64,000 nucleotides of DNA from Variovorax sp. Root473 (GCF_001426505.1 NZ_LMEV01000020.1:301606-365605); one strand, 5' to 3'. Positions 50,393 through 60,144 are shown, counted from the first letter of the stretch. The notes: generated by a model from the letters alone, not told the origin. A program made the numbers and translations.

Positions 50393-52210
50393 CTACGACG
50401 ACGGCGTTGGTTGTTGCTGGGCCCGCAGCAGCACGCGCCGCAGGTCGTCCGGCTGCACCGGCTTGCGCAGCGCGTGCCAGCCGCGCGCGGCGGCCAGCTG
50501 CTGCGTGGCTTCGGTGATGTCGGCCGAGATCAAGGCGATGGTCAGCGTAGGCTTGCGCTGCGCCAGCCGCTCGGCCAGCGCGATGCCGTTGAACGCGCCG
50601 GGCAGGCGGATGTCGCACAGCGCGACGTCGAGCGCGTCCAGGTCGGCCAGCGCGAGCGCCTCGGCGGCGCTGGCGTAGACGCGCGGCGCCACATGCCAGT
50701 GCCGCAGCAGCGCGGAGAGGCTATCGGCCACCACGATGTTGTCTTCGACCACCAGCACGGCCAGCCCGGGGCGCAGCGCGGCGTCTGCGTCGGGTACGTC
50801 CATCGCCACGGTGGGCGCAGGCGCCGGCACGGTCGCCGCACCGGGCCGCGCGGCCGGCAGCTCGAAGCTGAAGACCGAGCCCTTGCCCGGCGCCGAACGC
50901 AGCGCGACCTCGATGCCCAGCTGCCCGGCCAGCCGTCGCACGATCGCCAGCCCCAGCCCGTGGCCGTGTTGCAGGTTCCGCTCCACGTTGCCGACCTGCT
51001 CGAAGTCGTCGAACACGCGCGCCTGCGATTCGGCCGCGATGCCGATGCCGCTGTCGCGCACCTCGATACGCCACGCACGCCCGGTGTCAGTGCCGGGCCG
51101 GCGGCGCGCCCGCACGGCCAGCAGCACGCGCCCGCGCGGGGTGAACTTGAGGGCGTTGTCCAGCAGGTTGGAGAGCACGCGGCGCAGCGCCACCGCGTCG
51201 GTCCAGGTCACCGCATCGGCCGGGCTGCGCACCGCGACGCGGCCTTCGCCGGCCTGGCGCGCCAGCTCGTTCAGCAGCGGCGCCAGCGCCACCGCCGCAG
51301 GGCGCAGCGGATCGACCGCGGCCTCGATGCGGCCGATTTCGAGCAGCTGGTTGGTCAGGCCCTCGAGCGCCTGCTGCGCGCGCGAGAGCGAGGCCACCGT
51401 GTGCTGCACGGCCGCGCTGTCGGTGCCGTGCTGCAGCTGCTGGCGCAGCACCTCGGCCTGCAGCCCGATGGCCATCACCGGCTGGCGCAGGTCGTGGTTG
51501 GCCGCCGAGAAGAAGCGCAGCCGCTCGGCCTGGGCCTGCTCGGAGGCGCGCAGGCCGGCCAGCGCCTGTTCGCGCAGCGTGCGCTCGTTCAGCCGCAGGC
51601 CGATGTTCTCCTCGAGCTGGCGCGAATGGTCGGCCACCAGCTTCCACATCATCGCCGTGAGGCCGATGCCGATCACCGCGACGGCCATCATCACCGGCGC
51701 CCCGAGCCACAGCCCCGTGACGATCACCGGCGCCAGCAGCAGCGTGATGGCCAGCTGCGTGGCCGGCGTGTAGAACGACACCGAGAACGCCGACGACAGC
51801 GTCATGCCCATGAGGATGAGGCCCAGCAGCAGCTGCAGATCGGGGCGCTCGGGGTTGAACAGCAGCACGCCCGCCAGGCCGTGCGCCAGCTCCCAGATGG
51901 CCGTGCGCAGCGTGTGCCGGCGCTGGGCCTCGCGCAGATTCGTGGGCGTGAACGGCTCGGGCAGGCGCTGCGCAAAGAAGCCGCGCATCACCGTGACACC
52001 GGTGACCAGCGCCAGCCACACCAGCGCGCGCGCCGGCGAGAACTGCCAGGCGAAGAGCGCCGCCACGCCGCAGTTGAGCAGGTATTGCACCAGCAGCACC
52101 GGCCCGAGCGGGCGGATCGACAACCGCAGCACTTCGCACTGGATCGCGAAGCGGTGGTCGCCGTCGCGGGCGTCTGCCGGGGGGGCCGCGGAGGCGGGGG
52201 TGGGCGTCAT
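50393..52210 (-). CDS. Hybrid histidine kinase with C-terminal receiver
   Basis: Membrane sensor of 605 residues. About six hydrophobic segments occupy residues ~35-190, then a HisKA domain with phospho-acceptor His239 in FFSAANHDLRQPVMAIG, an ATPase domain (LSNLLDNALKFTP, VRDSGIGI, HGHGLGLAIVRRLAGQL) and a receiver domain with DVALCDIRLPG near residue 535 and LRKPVQP. There is no extracellular sensor or output domain, and no response regulator is adjacent. The HDLRQP H-box is that of the ArcB/LuxQ-like HPK group seen with FIST or quorum systems. ATG 52210; the TTG two codons before is less likely. Confidence 0.92.
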   Translation of the reverse strand: MTPTPASAAPPADARDGDHRFAIQCEVLRLSIRPLGPVLLVQYLLNCGVAALFAWQFSPARALVWLALVTGVTVMRGFFAQRLPEPFTPTNLREAQRRHTLRTAIWELAHGLAGVLLFNPERPDLQLLLGLILMGMTLSSAFSVSFYTPATQLAITLLLAPVIVTGLWLGAPVMMAVAVIGIGLTAMMWKLVADHSRQLEENIGLRLNERTLREQALAGLRASEQAQAERLRFFSAANHDLRQPVMAIGLQAEVLRQQLQHGTDSAAVQHTVASLSRAQQALEGLTNQLLEIGRIEAAVDPLRPAAVALAPLLNELARQAGEGRVAVRSPADAVTWTDAVALRRVLSNLLDNALKFTPRGRVLLAVRARRRPGTDTGRAWRIEVRDSGIGIAAESQARVFDDFEQVGNVERNLQHGHGLGLAIVRRLAGQLGIEVALRSAPGKGSVFSFELPAARPGAATVPAPAPTVAMDVPDADAALRPGLAVLVVEDNIVVADSLSALLRHWHVAPRVYASAAEALALADLDALDVALCDIRLPGAFNGIALAERLAQRKPTLTIALISADITEATQQLAAARGWHALRKPVQPDDLRRVLLRAQQQPTPSS

Positions 52211-52291
52211 GGGCAAATCGACTATATAGAGAAGGCCCCAGCCCCGGCGACAATGGGGGCCCTTAGCGGGCTTCCCGATGGCCGACTTTCC

Positions 52292-53524
52292 GTGAACGAT
52301 CTCTCATTTTTCCTGCCTTGCGCCGCCGGCGTCGAGGAATTCCTTGCCCAGGAGGTGCACGCCCTGACCGGCCGTGCCGGGCAGGACCTGCTCACCCTGC
52401 GCGGCGGCGTGCGCGTGCGTGCCGACTGGCGCGACGGCCTCAAGCTCAACCTGCACAGCCGGCTCGCGCAGCGCGTGCTGGTCGAACTGGCCCATGCGCC
52501 CTACCGCAACGAGAACGACCTGTACGCCATCGCGAGCGGCGTGGCCTGGGAGATCTGGTTCACGCCCAAACAGACCTTCAAGATCGAGACCACGGCCCAG
52601 CACAGCCCGCTGCAGAGCCTGAACTTCGCCACGCTGCGCATCAAGGACGCCGTGGCCGATCGCTTCCGCGCCAAGGTCAACGGCGTGCGCCCCAGCATCG
52701 AGACCCAGTGGCCCGACTGCCGCATCTTTGCGCACCTGACCACCGACACCTGCACGCTGTACATCGACACCTCGGGTGAGCCGCTGTTCAAGCGCGGCTG
52801 GCGCCAGGACAAGGGCGATGCCCCGCTGAAGGAAACCCTGGCCGCCGCCATGCTGGCCGCCAGCGGCTGGTGGAACCCCGAGACCGGCGAAGTCGCCAAG
52901 GCCCCGCTGTACGACCCCTGCTGCGGCAGCGGCACCATCGCCATCGAGGCCGCGCAGATCGCGCGCGGCATCGCCGCCGGATCGCTCAGGCGCTTCGGCT
53001 TCGAGAAGCTGCTGCCGTTCCAGGCGCACGTCTGGGCGGCGATCAAGAACGAGGCAGCCAACGCGCAGCACGCGAGCGACATCGCCGTCTTCGGCTCCGA
53101 CGTGTCGCACCGCATGGTCGACTTCGCCGAGCGCAACGCGCAGCGCGCCGGCGTGTCCGATGCCATCGAGTTCCGCGGCGGCGACGCCCTGCAGCGCATG
53201 CCGCCGGCCGAGGGCGGCGTGATCATGCTCAACCCGCCGTACGGCGAGCGCATCGAGGTCGGCGGCGTGGCGCGCTTCGGCGCCCGCGAGGCCGCCCAGA
53301 CCCCGGGGGATGGAGAGGGCGGCGATGGCGGCGACTTCTTTCCGCAGCTCGCCACCCACTGGAAGAAGAACTACGCAGGCTGGACCGCCTGGGTGCTCAC
53401 GCCCGACCTGAAGCTGCCCAGGCAGATGCGCCTGAAAGAGTCGCGCCGCGTGCCGATGTGGAACGGCCCCATCGAATGCCGGCTGTTCCGCTTCGACATG
53501 GTGGCGGGCTCGGCGCGCAAGTGA
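52292..53524 (+). CDS. rlmL: 23S rRNA methyltransferase (RlmL-like, THUMP domain)
   Basis: SAM-dependent RNA methyltransferase of 410 residues, corresponding to the N-terminal RlmL half of E. coli RlmKL (m2G2445 in 23S rRNA). The start FFLPCAAGVEEFLAQEV precedes the THUMP domain; the catalytic part has YDPCCGSGTIAIEAA (SAM loop) and IMLNPPYGERI (NPPY, base-flip). GTG 52292 is chosen because VNDLSFFLPCAAGVEE is where relatives start; ATG 52253 is an alternative. The stop overlaps the PIN gene start. A TATATA at 52223 may be the promoter -10. Confidence 0.92.
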   Translation: MNDLSFFLPCAAGVEEFLAQEVHALTGRAGQDLLTLRGGVRVRADWRDGLKLNLHSRLAQRVLVELAHAPYRNENDLYAIASGVAWEIWFTPKQTFKIETTAQHSPLQSLNFATLRIKDAVADRFRAKVNGVRPSIETQWPDCRIFAHLTTDTCTLYIDTSGEPLFKRGWRQDKGDAPLKETLAAAMLAASGWWNPETGEVAKAPLYDPCCGSGTIAIEAAQIARGIAAGSLRRFGFEKLLPFQAHVWAAIKNEAANAQHASDIAVFGSDVSHRMVDFAERNAQRAGVSDAIEFRGGDALQRMPPAEGGVIMLNPPYGERIEVGGVARFGAREAAQTPGDGEGGDGGDFFPQLATHWKKNYAGWTAWVLTPDLKLPRQMRLKESRRVPMWNGPIECRLFRFDMVAGSARK

Positions 53525-53997
53525 GCGCACAGCCGGCCGTGGCGTTGGCGCCCGCGATCCCCGAAGAGGCCGTGGGAACCCCGGCGGTCGGGTGGGTCGT
53601 CATCGACACCAACATCGCCCTGGACCTGCTGGTCTTCGAAGACCCCGCCTGGGCGCCGCTGGTCGACGACCTCGCGCGCGGCGCGCTGCGCTGGCTGGCC
53701 ACGCCCGCGATGCGCAGCGAACTGGAGCGCGTGCTCGGCTACCCGCTGATCGCGAGGCGCATGGCCCGGCGCGAACTGACGATCCCCGTCGTGCTCGCCG
53801 ATTTCGATGCGCGCGTGCATCTGGTCACCGAGGTGCCCGCGCGTGCGCCGTGCGTGTGCAGCGATCCGGACGACCAGGTGTTCATCGACCTGTCGGTCGC
53901 CTACGGAGCGCAGCTGTTGAGCAAGGACAAGGCGGTGCTGTCGATGAAGAAACGGCTGGCACTGCAGGGCGTGGCGGTGCGGGCGGCGCTGGCATAG
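53521..53997 (+). CDS. PIN-domain nuclease, coupled to the methyltransferase
   Basis: Small RNase-type protein of 158 residues. PIN acidic residues are Asp29 (VVIDTNIALDLL), Glu68 (MRSELERVLGYP), Asp115-118 (CSDPDDQVFIDL) and Asp136 (LLSKDKAVL). It belongs to the group labelled toxin component PIN family, but no antitoxin gene is adjacent. GTG 53521 overlaps the methyltransferase stop (GTGA), so its synthesis depends on the rRNA enzyme. This points to a housekeeping RNA-processing role, though a toxin whose antitoxin is elsewhere is not excluded. Confidence 0.85.
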   Translation: MSAQPAVALAPAIPEEAVGTPAVGWVVIDTNIALDLLVFEDPAWAPLVDDLARGALRWLATPAMRSELERVLGYPLIARRMARRELTIPVVLADFDARVHLVTEVPARAPCVCSDPDDQVFIDLSVAYGAQLLSKDKAVLSMKKRLALQGVAVRAALA

Positions 53998-54013
53998 GCC
54001 ACGCCGATCCGTC

Positions 54014-54928
54014 TCAGCCCTTGTTCACCTCGTACCACTGCCCCAGCAACCGCGCCACCGCCCGCACGCGCTGCGTATCGCGTCCCCACCGCCGGCTGGC
54101 CGGCAGCTTTTGCGCCCATTTCATGCGCCGCGCCGCGTTCGCGATGCGCTCGCGCACTTCCTCGTTCACGCCGCCAAGCGCCGCATGCCAGTGCTGGCCC
54201 GCCGCCTGCGGCGCGGCGGCCTCCAGCATCATGGCCGTGGAGTGCAGGTAGCTGAGCCAGTCGCGCGCCTGGCACTCGGCCAGCGTCATGACTTCGGCGG
54301 GGTCGTCCTCGAAATCGATGTAGCCGATCACGCCGTCGGGGCACTGCACGAGGTTGCGGTCGAAGGCCTGGCTCAGGTGCTGGCCGCGCAGGTGCACGGC
54401 GGCGATGGCGGCCAGGCCTTCGCGCCACACGGCGAGCAGGGCGGCCGGACCGGCGGCGGCGGCCTGGTCGATGCGCTCTTGCAGCACCACGGTCGCACGG
54501 CCGCTTTCGCCGAGGTCGGAAATCAACAGGCCATCGGCTTGCTCTGCCAGCACCACGGGCACGCGCAGGCCTGCAGCGGCCAGTTGCTTCAGGCGCCGGG
54601 CCTCGGTGGCAATGGCGGCTTCGCCGCCCGGATTGGGCACGGGTTTGATCACGTCGAGGCCGGCCAGGCGCGCGACCAGCGCCATCACGCGGTAGCCCCA
54701 CTTCCCGTGGCGCGGACCCGCCTTCTTGAGCCAGACACGTTCGCTGCCGAAACGGTGGCTGGCCACGTTCTTGGCCTGTTTGGGCAGCGTCACGCGCAGG
54801 AATTCGGCGTAGTCGCCGGGCGCAGACGGCGCCGCGCCTGAAGCGTCCTCGAGCGGCGCGGGCGCCGATGCGGCGCCCCGTTGGCTGTACAGGCGCGTCG
54901 CGGCGCCTCCTCGTCTCAGTGGATTCAT
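54014..54928 (-). CDS. Atypical kinase-like protein (LPS-kinase/BUD32 superfamily)
   Basis: A 304-residue protein with a protein-kinase-like fold pattern. Candidates are the ATP lysine in ERVWLKKAGPRHGK, the helix-C Glu in IATEARRLKQLAAAG, hinge LISDLGES, catalytic loop VHLRGQHLSQAFDRNLV and metal Asp in IGYIDFEDDP. In LPS kinases the loop is HGDLxxxN; here the aspartate five before Asn is Gln, although Asn and DFE remain. It could be a degenerate or altered kinase. The ATG overlaps the stop of the glutamate-synthase-like gene (ATGA), indicating joint function. Confidence 0.72.
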   Translation of the reverse strand: MNPLRRGGAATRLYSQRGAASAPAPLEDASGAAPSAPGDYAEFLRVTLPKQAKNVASHRFGSERVWLKKAGPRHGKWGYRVMALVARLAGLDVIKPVPNPGGEAAIATEARRLKQLAAAGLRVPVVLAEQADGLLISDLGESGRATVVLQERIDQAAAAGPAALLAVWREGLAAIAAVHLRGQHLSQAFDRNLVQCPDGVIGYIDFEDDPAEVMTLAECQARDWLSYLHSTAMMLEAAAPQAAGQHWHAALGGVNEEVRERIANAARRMKWAQKLPASRRWGRDTQRVRAVARLLGQWYEVNKG

Positions 54929-56631
54929 GCGGCCATGGCATAGCCCGGCGCCGCCAGCCCGTAAGGGCCCTGCGTCACGGGCTGGAAACTCTGTGCACTG
55001 GCCAGCGGCCAGTAGGTGCGGAACACGGTGTGCTGGTGGTCGAGCGGCCCGAGCAGCGCGCCGGGCTGCACCTGCATCACCAGGTTGCTCAACAGGCGCA
55101 CCTCGGTGTCGGAGATGCGGCGCACGATGTGGTGCGCGGTGATCTGCTGCGGATGGTCCAGGCCCGCGGCCTGCACCAGCTCCTGCAGCGCATGCAGCGT
55201 GCTGCGGTGGAAGTTGCGCACGCGATCGGCCTTGGTCGGCACCACCAGCGCCTGCTGGCGCACCGGGTCCTGCGTGGTCACGCCGGTCGGGCAGTGGCCG
55301 GTGTGGCAGCTCTGCGCCTGGATGCAGCCCAGCGCCATCATGAAACCGCGCGCCGCGTTGCACCAGTCGGCGCCCAGCGCCATCATGCGCGCCACGTCGA
55401 AGGCAGTGATCACCTTGGCGGCGCAGCCGATCTTGATGCGGTGGCGCAGGTTCACGCCGATCAGCGTGTTGTGCACCAGCAGCAGGCCTTCCTGCAGCGG
55501 CGCGCCGACGTGATCGCTGAACTCGACCGGCGCCGCGCCCGTGCCGCCCTCGGCGCCGTCGACCACGATGAAGTCGGGCGTGATGCCGGTGGCCTGCATC
55601 GCCTTGACGATGCCGAACCATTCCCACGGGTGGCCGAGGCAGAACTTGAAGCCGGTCGGCTTGCCGCCCGACAGCTCGCGCAGCCTGGCGATGAAATGCA
55701 TCATCTCGGTCGGCGTGGAGAACGCGCTGTGCGACGAGGGCGAGACGCAGTCCACGCCCACCGGCACGCCGCGCGCCGCCGCGATCTCGGGCGTGACCTT
55801 GGCCGCCGGCAGCACGCCGCCGTGGCCGGGCTTGGCGCCCTGGCTGAGCTTGATCTCGATCATCTTCACCTGCGGGTCGCGCGCATTGGCGGTGAAGCGC
55901 TCGGCGTTGAAGGTGCCGTCGTCGTTGCGGCAGCCGAAGTAGCCCGAGCCGATTTCCCAGATGAGGTCGCCGCCGTGCACGCGGTGGTGCTGCGAGATCG
56001 AGCCCTCGCCCGTGTCGTGCGCAAAGCCACCCATCTGCGCACCCTGGTTCAGCGCCAGGATGGCGTTGGCCGACAAGGCGCCGAAGCTCATCGCCGAGAT
56101 GTTGAAAACGCTTGCGCTGTAAGGCTGCGTGCAGACCTGCGCCGGGTTCGCATCGGCCGGCTGCGGCGTGCCGCCGATCACGATGCGGAAATCGTGCCCG
56201 TCCAGCTTCGTGGGCTGCATCGAGTGATTGATCCACTCGTAGCCTGCGGCCGACACGTTCAGCTGCGTGCCGAAGGGCCGGTTGTCGGGCTCGCCCTTGG
56301 CGCGCTGGTACACCAGCGAGCGCTGGGCGCGCGAGAACGGCGCGGCCTCGGCGTCGCTTTCGATGAAGTACTGGCGGATCTCGGGGCGGATGAATTCGAG
56401 CAGAAAGCGCAGGTGCCCGATGACCGGGTAGTTGCGCAGGATGGCGTGGCGCGCCTGGCGCAGGTCGTGCACGCCGGTGCCCGTGAGCACCGCGAAAACG
56501 ACCACGCCGACCCAGGCAAGCCACAGGTGTGGCGAGGCCAGAACCATCGCCAGGCAGGCCACCAAGCCGAGTACACACAGGGCGAACGCGCTGTAGCGTG
56601 CGGGAAACGGAATAATCGTGGGCATGGTCAT
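54925..56631 (-). CDS. FMN-binding glutamate synthase family protein
   Basis: Membrane-anchored flavoprotein of 568 residues. Two N-terminal helices (FALCVLGLVACLAMVLA, LWLAWVGVVVFAVLTG) precede the TIM-barrel GltS domain: NISAMSFGALSANAILALNQGA, KLSQGAKPGHGGVLPAAKVTPEIA, VDGAEGGTGAAPVEFSDH and CIQAQSCHTGHCPTGVTTQ (iron-sulfur cysteines). It lacks the amidotransferase domain, so it resembles archaeal-type GltS and the Burkholderiales proteins of unknown substrate. ATG 56631 or 56625 is possible. Translationally coupled to the kinase-like gene. Confidence 0.92.
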   Translation of the reverse strand: MTMPTIIPFPARYSAFALCVLGLVACLAMVLASPHLWLAWVGVVVFAVLTGTGVHDLRQARHAILRNYPVIGHLRFLLEFIRPEIRQYFIESDAEAAPFSRAQRSLVYQRAKGEPDNRPFGTQLNVSAAGYEWINHSMQPTKLDGHDFRIVIGGTPQPADANPAQVCTQPYSASVFNISAMSFGALSANAILALNQGAQMGGFAHDTGEGSISQHHRVHGGDLIWEIGSGYFGCRNDDGTFNAERFTANARDPQVKMIEIKLSQGAKPGHGGVLPAAKVTPEIAAARGVPVGVDCVSPSSHSAFSTPTEMMHFIARLRELSGGKPTGFKFCLGHPWEWFGIVKAMQATGITPDFIVVDGAEGGTGAAPVEFSDHVGAPLQEGLLLVHNTLIGVNLRHRIKIGCAAKVITAFDVARMMALGADWCNAARGFMMALGCIQAQSCHTGHCPTGVTTQDPVRQQALVVPTKADRVRNFHRSTLHALQELVQAAGLDHPQQITAHHIVRRISDTEVRLLSNLVMQVQPGALLGPLDHQHTVFRTYWPLASAQSFQPVTQGPYGLAAPGYAMAA

Positions 56632-56694
56632 CAGATGTCGGCAGGAGCCTGCTGCATCATAGAGGGCTGCTCCCAACCTGCCGTGACTGCTGCC

Positions 56695-57489
<795 letters not shown>

Positions 57490-57522
57490 GCGGGCACGGT
57501 CCTCCGGCGATCGCCCCTGTCC

Positions 57523-58761
57523 ATGAGCCCCACGCCCGCAGCACAGCCTCTGACATCCCGCGCCGCCTGGGTCATGGTCCTGGCGTTGTGTGCGGGTGTC
57601 GCGCTGAGCCAGGCGTTCCGCACCGTGGGCGCCATCATGGCCAGTCCGCTGCAGGCGGACTTTCATCTTTCCGCCCAGGCCCTCGGGATCTTCTCGGGGG
57701 CTTTTCACTTTGCGTTCGGCGCGATGCAGCTCTTCATGGGCATCGGCATCGACCTGCACGGCGTGCGCCGCACCGTGCTCGTGGCCTTTCCGGTCGCGAT
57801 CGCGGGCGCGCTGCTGTCGGCCGTGTCGTCGAACTACCTCGTGCTCGTGGCCGGGCAGGCGCTCATCGGCGTCGGCTGCGCGCCGGCCTTCCTGGTGTGC
57901 ACGGTGTTCATCGCGCGGCACTTTCCGGCGGCGCGTTTTGCGACCGTCTCGGGCATGGTGCTGGCCATCGGCGGCCTGGGCATGCTGGCCACCGGCACGC
58001 CGCTCGCGTGGCTGGTGCAGGCGTACTCGTGGCGCGCAGGCTTCCTGGTGCTCTCGTTGGCATCGGCGCTGGCCTGGCTCGCGATCTGGCGCTGGGTGCA
58101 CGAGCCCGCGTCGGCCGTGCCGCAGCAGAAAGAGTCGATTCCCGCTGCGGTGCGCCAGTTCGGCGCGCTGTTCGCCATGCCGCACACGCTCGGCATCATG
58201 GTGCTGGGCGCGGTGACGTACGCGGCCTTCATCTCGCTGCGCGGGCTGTGGCTCGGTCCGCTGATGATGGAACGCCACGGCTACTCGCTGGTGCAGAGCG
58301 GCAACGTCGCGCTCGTGGTGTCGGTGATCTCGCTGTTCGGCGCGCCGCTGTTCGGCCGCCTCGACCGCGACGGTGCCGCGCGCCGCCGCTGGATCGTGGC
58401 CTGCGGCCTCGTCTACGCCGGGCTGTTCGCGCTCATCGCCGTGCTGCACTCCGCCTGGCTCGACATCGCGGGCATGGTGCTCATCGGCGTGCTCTCGGGC
58501 TTCATCGTCTGGCAGTACGCCGACGTGCGCGTGGCCTACCCGGCCGCGCTCACGGGCCGCGCGATGGCGGTCTTCACCATGGCGATGTTCCTGGGCGTCG
58601 CGTTCATGCAGTGGGGCACGGGCGTGGCCGCCTCGGTGGCCGCGGCGCACGGCGGTGATCCGCTGACCGCCGTGCTGGCAGTCATTGCGGTGCTGCTGGT
58701 GATCGGCGTCGCCGCCTTCGCTTGGCTGCCCGCGCCGAAGGCGGCTTCCGTCAGATCTTGA
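57523..58761 (+). CDS. MFS transporter, paralogue of the 29-kb carrier
   Basis: Twelve-helix carrier of 412 residues. It shares long blocks with the 28910-30202 product, for example ALSQAFRTVGA, GVRRTVLVAFPVAIAG and GQALIGVGCAPAFLVCTVFIARHF, and also FAMPHTLGIMVLGAVTYAAFISLRGLWLGP. The threonine-run loop of the other copy is absent here. Substrate unknown. It follows the YecA gene by 33 bases and overlaps the convergent GNAT gene by 11 bases. Confidence 0.9.
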   Translation: MSPTPAAQPLTSRAAWVMVLALCAGVALSQAFRTVGAIMASPLQADFHLSAQALGIFSGAFHFAFGAMQLFMGIGIDLHGVRRTVLVAFPVAIAGALLSAVSSNYLVLVAGQALIGVGCAPAFLVCTVFIARHFPAARFATVSGMVLAIGGLGMLATGTPLAWLVQAYSWRAGFLVLSLASALAWLAIWRWVHEPASAVPQQKESIPAAVRQFGALFAMPHTLGIMVLGAVTYAAFISLRGLWLGPLMMERHGYSLVQSGNVALVVSVISLFGAPLFGRLDRDGAARRRWIVACGLVYAGLFALIAVLHSAWLDIAGMVLIGVLSGFIVWQYADVRVAYPAALTGRAMAVFTMAMFLGVAFMQWGTGVAASVAAAHGGDPLTAVLAVIAVLLVIGVAAFAWLPAPKAASVRS

Positions 58762-59071
58762 AGGCGCGCTGGATGTCCGGCCGGACCAGGTCGGCGTACT
58801 CGCGGTGCTTGCGGATGTAGCCCGCGATGAACTGGCACACCGGAATCACATGCCGCCCGGCGGCGCGCGCCTCGTCGAGCACGTGCCTCGCAATGCCCGA
58901 ACCCACGCCCTTGCCCTCATGCTCGGGCAGCACCTCGGTGTGCGTGAACATGATCGCGTCGGTCAGCAGGTTGTACTCGGCATAGGCCGCGAGCTTGCCG
59001 TCGAGCGCAGCCTCGTAGCGGTGCTGCGCTTCGTTGTTGGTGAAGGTGAGTGCGATCGAAGGTGTGGTCAT
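58751..59071 (-). CDS. GNAT-family N-acetyltransferase (NATD1-like)
   Basis: A 106-residue minimal GNAT protein of the YjdJ/NATD1 type. The acetyl-CoA loop is TEVLPEHEGKGVGSGIARHVLDEARAAG, preceded by YEAALDGKLAAYAEYNL, and it ends PVCQFIAGYIRKHREYADLV. Such short members acetylate unknown small molecules or proteins. Its start overlaps the stop of the NTF2-like gene (ATGA at 59068-59071), so the two are coupled. Confidence 0.93.
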   Translation of the reverse strand: MTTPSIALTFTNNEAQHRYEAALDGKLAAYAEYNLLTDAIMFTHTEVLPEHEGKGVGSGIARHVLDEARAAGRHVIPVCQFIAGYIRKHREYADLVRPDIQRAFKI

Positions 59072-59568
59072 GAGGGTTGGCGTGCAAGAAAGTTGGCGAG
59101 ATTGGCAGCCGCCGTGGCGCGCACCTTGTTGCGCAGCATCGGCGTCCAGCCCAGCAGCAGGCCCGGCGTGCCCAGCGCCTGCCGCGACCAGGTCCAGAAC
59201 GGGAAGCTGTCGCGGTGCGTGGCGATGAGGCCGTCGGGCGTGAAGGTGAAGCGCGCGTCGATGCTGTTGTCGACCAGGCGGCCGGTGGCGCTGAAGCGGT
59301 AATGGGCGTCCCAGTGGGCGCTGCCGGTGGTGGCGTCGGCCTGCACGTCGCGCCAGTTCAGGCGCCACACATCGGCGCCCTTGGCCTTCGTGGCGTCGCA
59401 CAGCATGCGCCACATGCCACCGATCTCGCGCCGGCCGCGCAGCGAAAAAGCCTCGTCGTCGAACACCGCGTCGGGCGCGTAGCAGGTGGCCATGGTGGCG
59501 GCGTCGAGTTGCGAGAACGCGCTGTAGAAGCGCTCGATGGTCTCGGCGTGGATGGCTGCTGTGGTCAT
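59068..59568 (-). CDS. NTF2-like (SnoaL-type) protein
   Basis: A 166-residue protein with the NTF2 fold pattern: ETIERFYSAFSQLDAATMATCYAPDAVFDDEAFSLRGRREIGGMWRML, then WDAHYRFSATGRLVDNSIDARFTFTPDGLIATHRDSFPFWTWSRQALG. This long-tailed form is common in proteobacteria and has no known substrate; ketosteroid-isomerase-like or carrier roles are possible. First gene of the pair with the GNAT protein. Confidence 0.9.
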   Translation of the reverse strand: MTTAAIHAETIERFYSAFSQLDAATMATCYAPDAVFDDEAFSLRGRREIGGMWRMLCDATKAKGADVWRLNWRDVQADATTGSAHWDAHYRFSATGRLVDNSIDARFTFTPDGLIATHRDSFPFWTWSRQALGTPGLLLGWTPMLRNKVRATAAANLANFLARQPS

Positions 59569-59614
59569 GAAACCTCGCGGTGGTGATGTCGGATCATCGT
59601 CGGATGCGGCGCGA

Positions 59615-60139
59615 TCAGCGTGGCAGGAGTTGGATCAGCGTCTGCAGCGCGTAGTGCACCGTGGCTGCGCGCACGGCGGCGCGGTCGCCGTCGAAGCGGC
59701 GGCGCTCGGTGCGCACCTGCCCGTCGACCGACCAGCCGAACCACACCGTGCCCACGGGCTTGTCGGGCGAGCCGCCTGTGGGGCCGGCCACACCTGTCAC
59801 GGCCACGGACGCACGCGCCGGGGCGCCGCGGGCAATGGCGCCTTCGGCCATCGCGCGCGCCACGGGCTCGCTGACCGCGCCGTGGGCGTCGATCAGCGCG
59901 GCGTCCACGCCCAGCATCTCGGTCTTCGCGGCGTTCGAGTAGGTGACAAAGCCGCGCTCGAACCACGCGCTGGAGCCCGCGAGGTCGGTGCAGGCGCCGG
60001 CGATCAGGCCGCCGGTGCAGCTTTCGGCGGTGGCCATCATCCAGCCCCGGGCCTGCAGCCGCTCGGCCAGCGTGGCGACGAGCGCGGGTGTGTCGTGTTC
60101 GGCCAGCGCGGAGGCGTTGGAAGGAGTGAAGGATTCCAT
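59615..60139 (-). CDS. pncC: CinA C-terminal domain protein (NMN amidase PncC)
   Basis: Deamidates nicotinamide mononucleotide in NAD salvage. The 174-residue product is a stand-alone CinA C-terminal domain: GWMMATAESCTGGLIAGACTDLAGSSAWFERGFVTYSNAAKTEML and VAVTGVAGPTGGSPDKPVGTVWFGW. MESFTPSN is taken as start because GGTGA precedes it; ATG 60151 (MVNPMESF), which overlaps pgpA, is also possible. It follows pgpA in one transcript, an order conserved in beta-proteobacteria. Confidence 0.93.
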   Translation of the reverse strand: MESFTPSNASALAEHDTPALVATLAERLQARGWMMATAESCTGGLIAGACTDLAGSSAWFERGFVTYSNAAKTEMLGVDAALIDAHGAVSEPVARAMAEGAIARGAPARASVAVTGVAGPTGGSPDKPVGTVWFGWSVDGQVRTERRRFDGDRAAVRAATVHYALQTLIQLLPR

Positions 60140-60144
60140 CGGGT

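Noticed and set aside
50411..52252. Rightward open frame opposite the histidine kinase, joined to rlmL
   Set aside because: It is a shadow of the kinase (GQ, RR and HR-rich) and the methyltransferase has its own start at the conserved N-terminus.
53521..53997. Toxin-antitoxin module
   Set aside because: Only the PIN partner is present. Nothing like an antitoxin (small acidic or DNA-binding protein) lies on either side.
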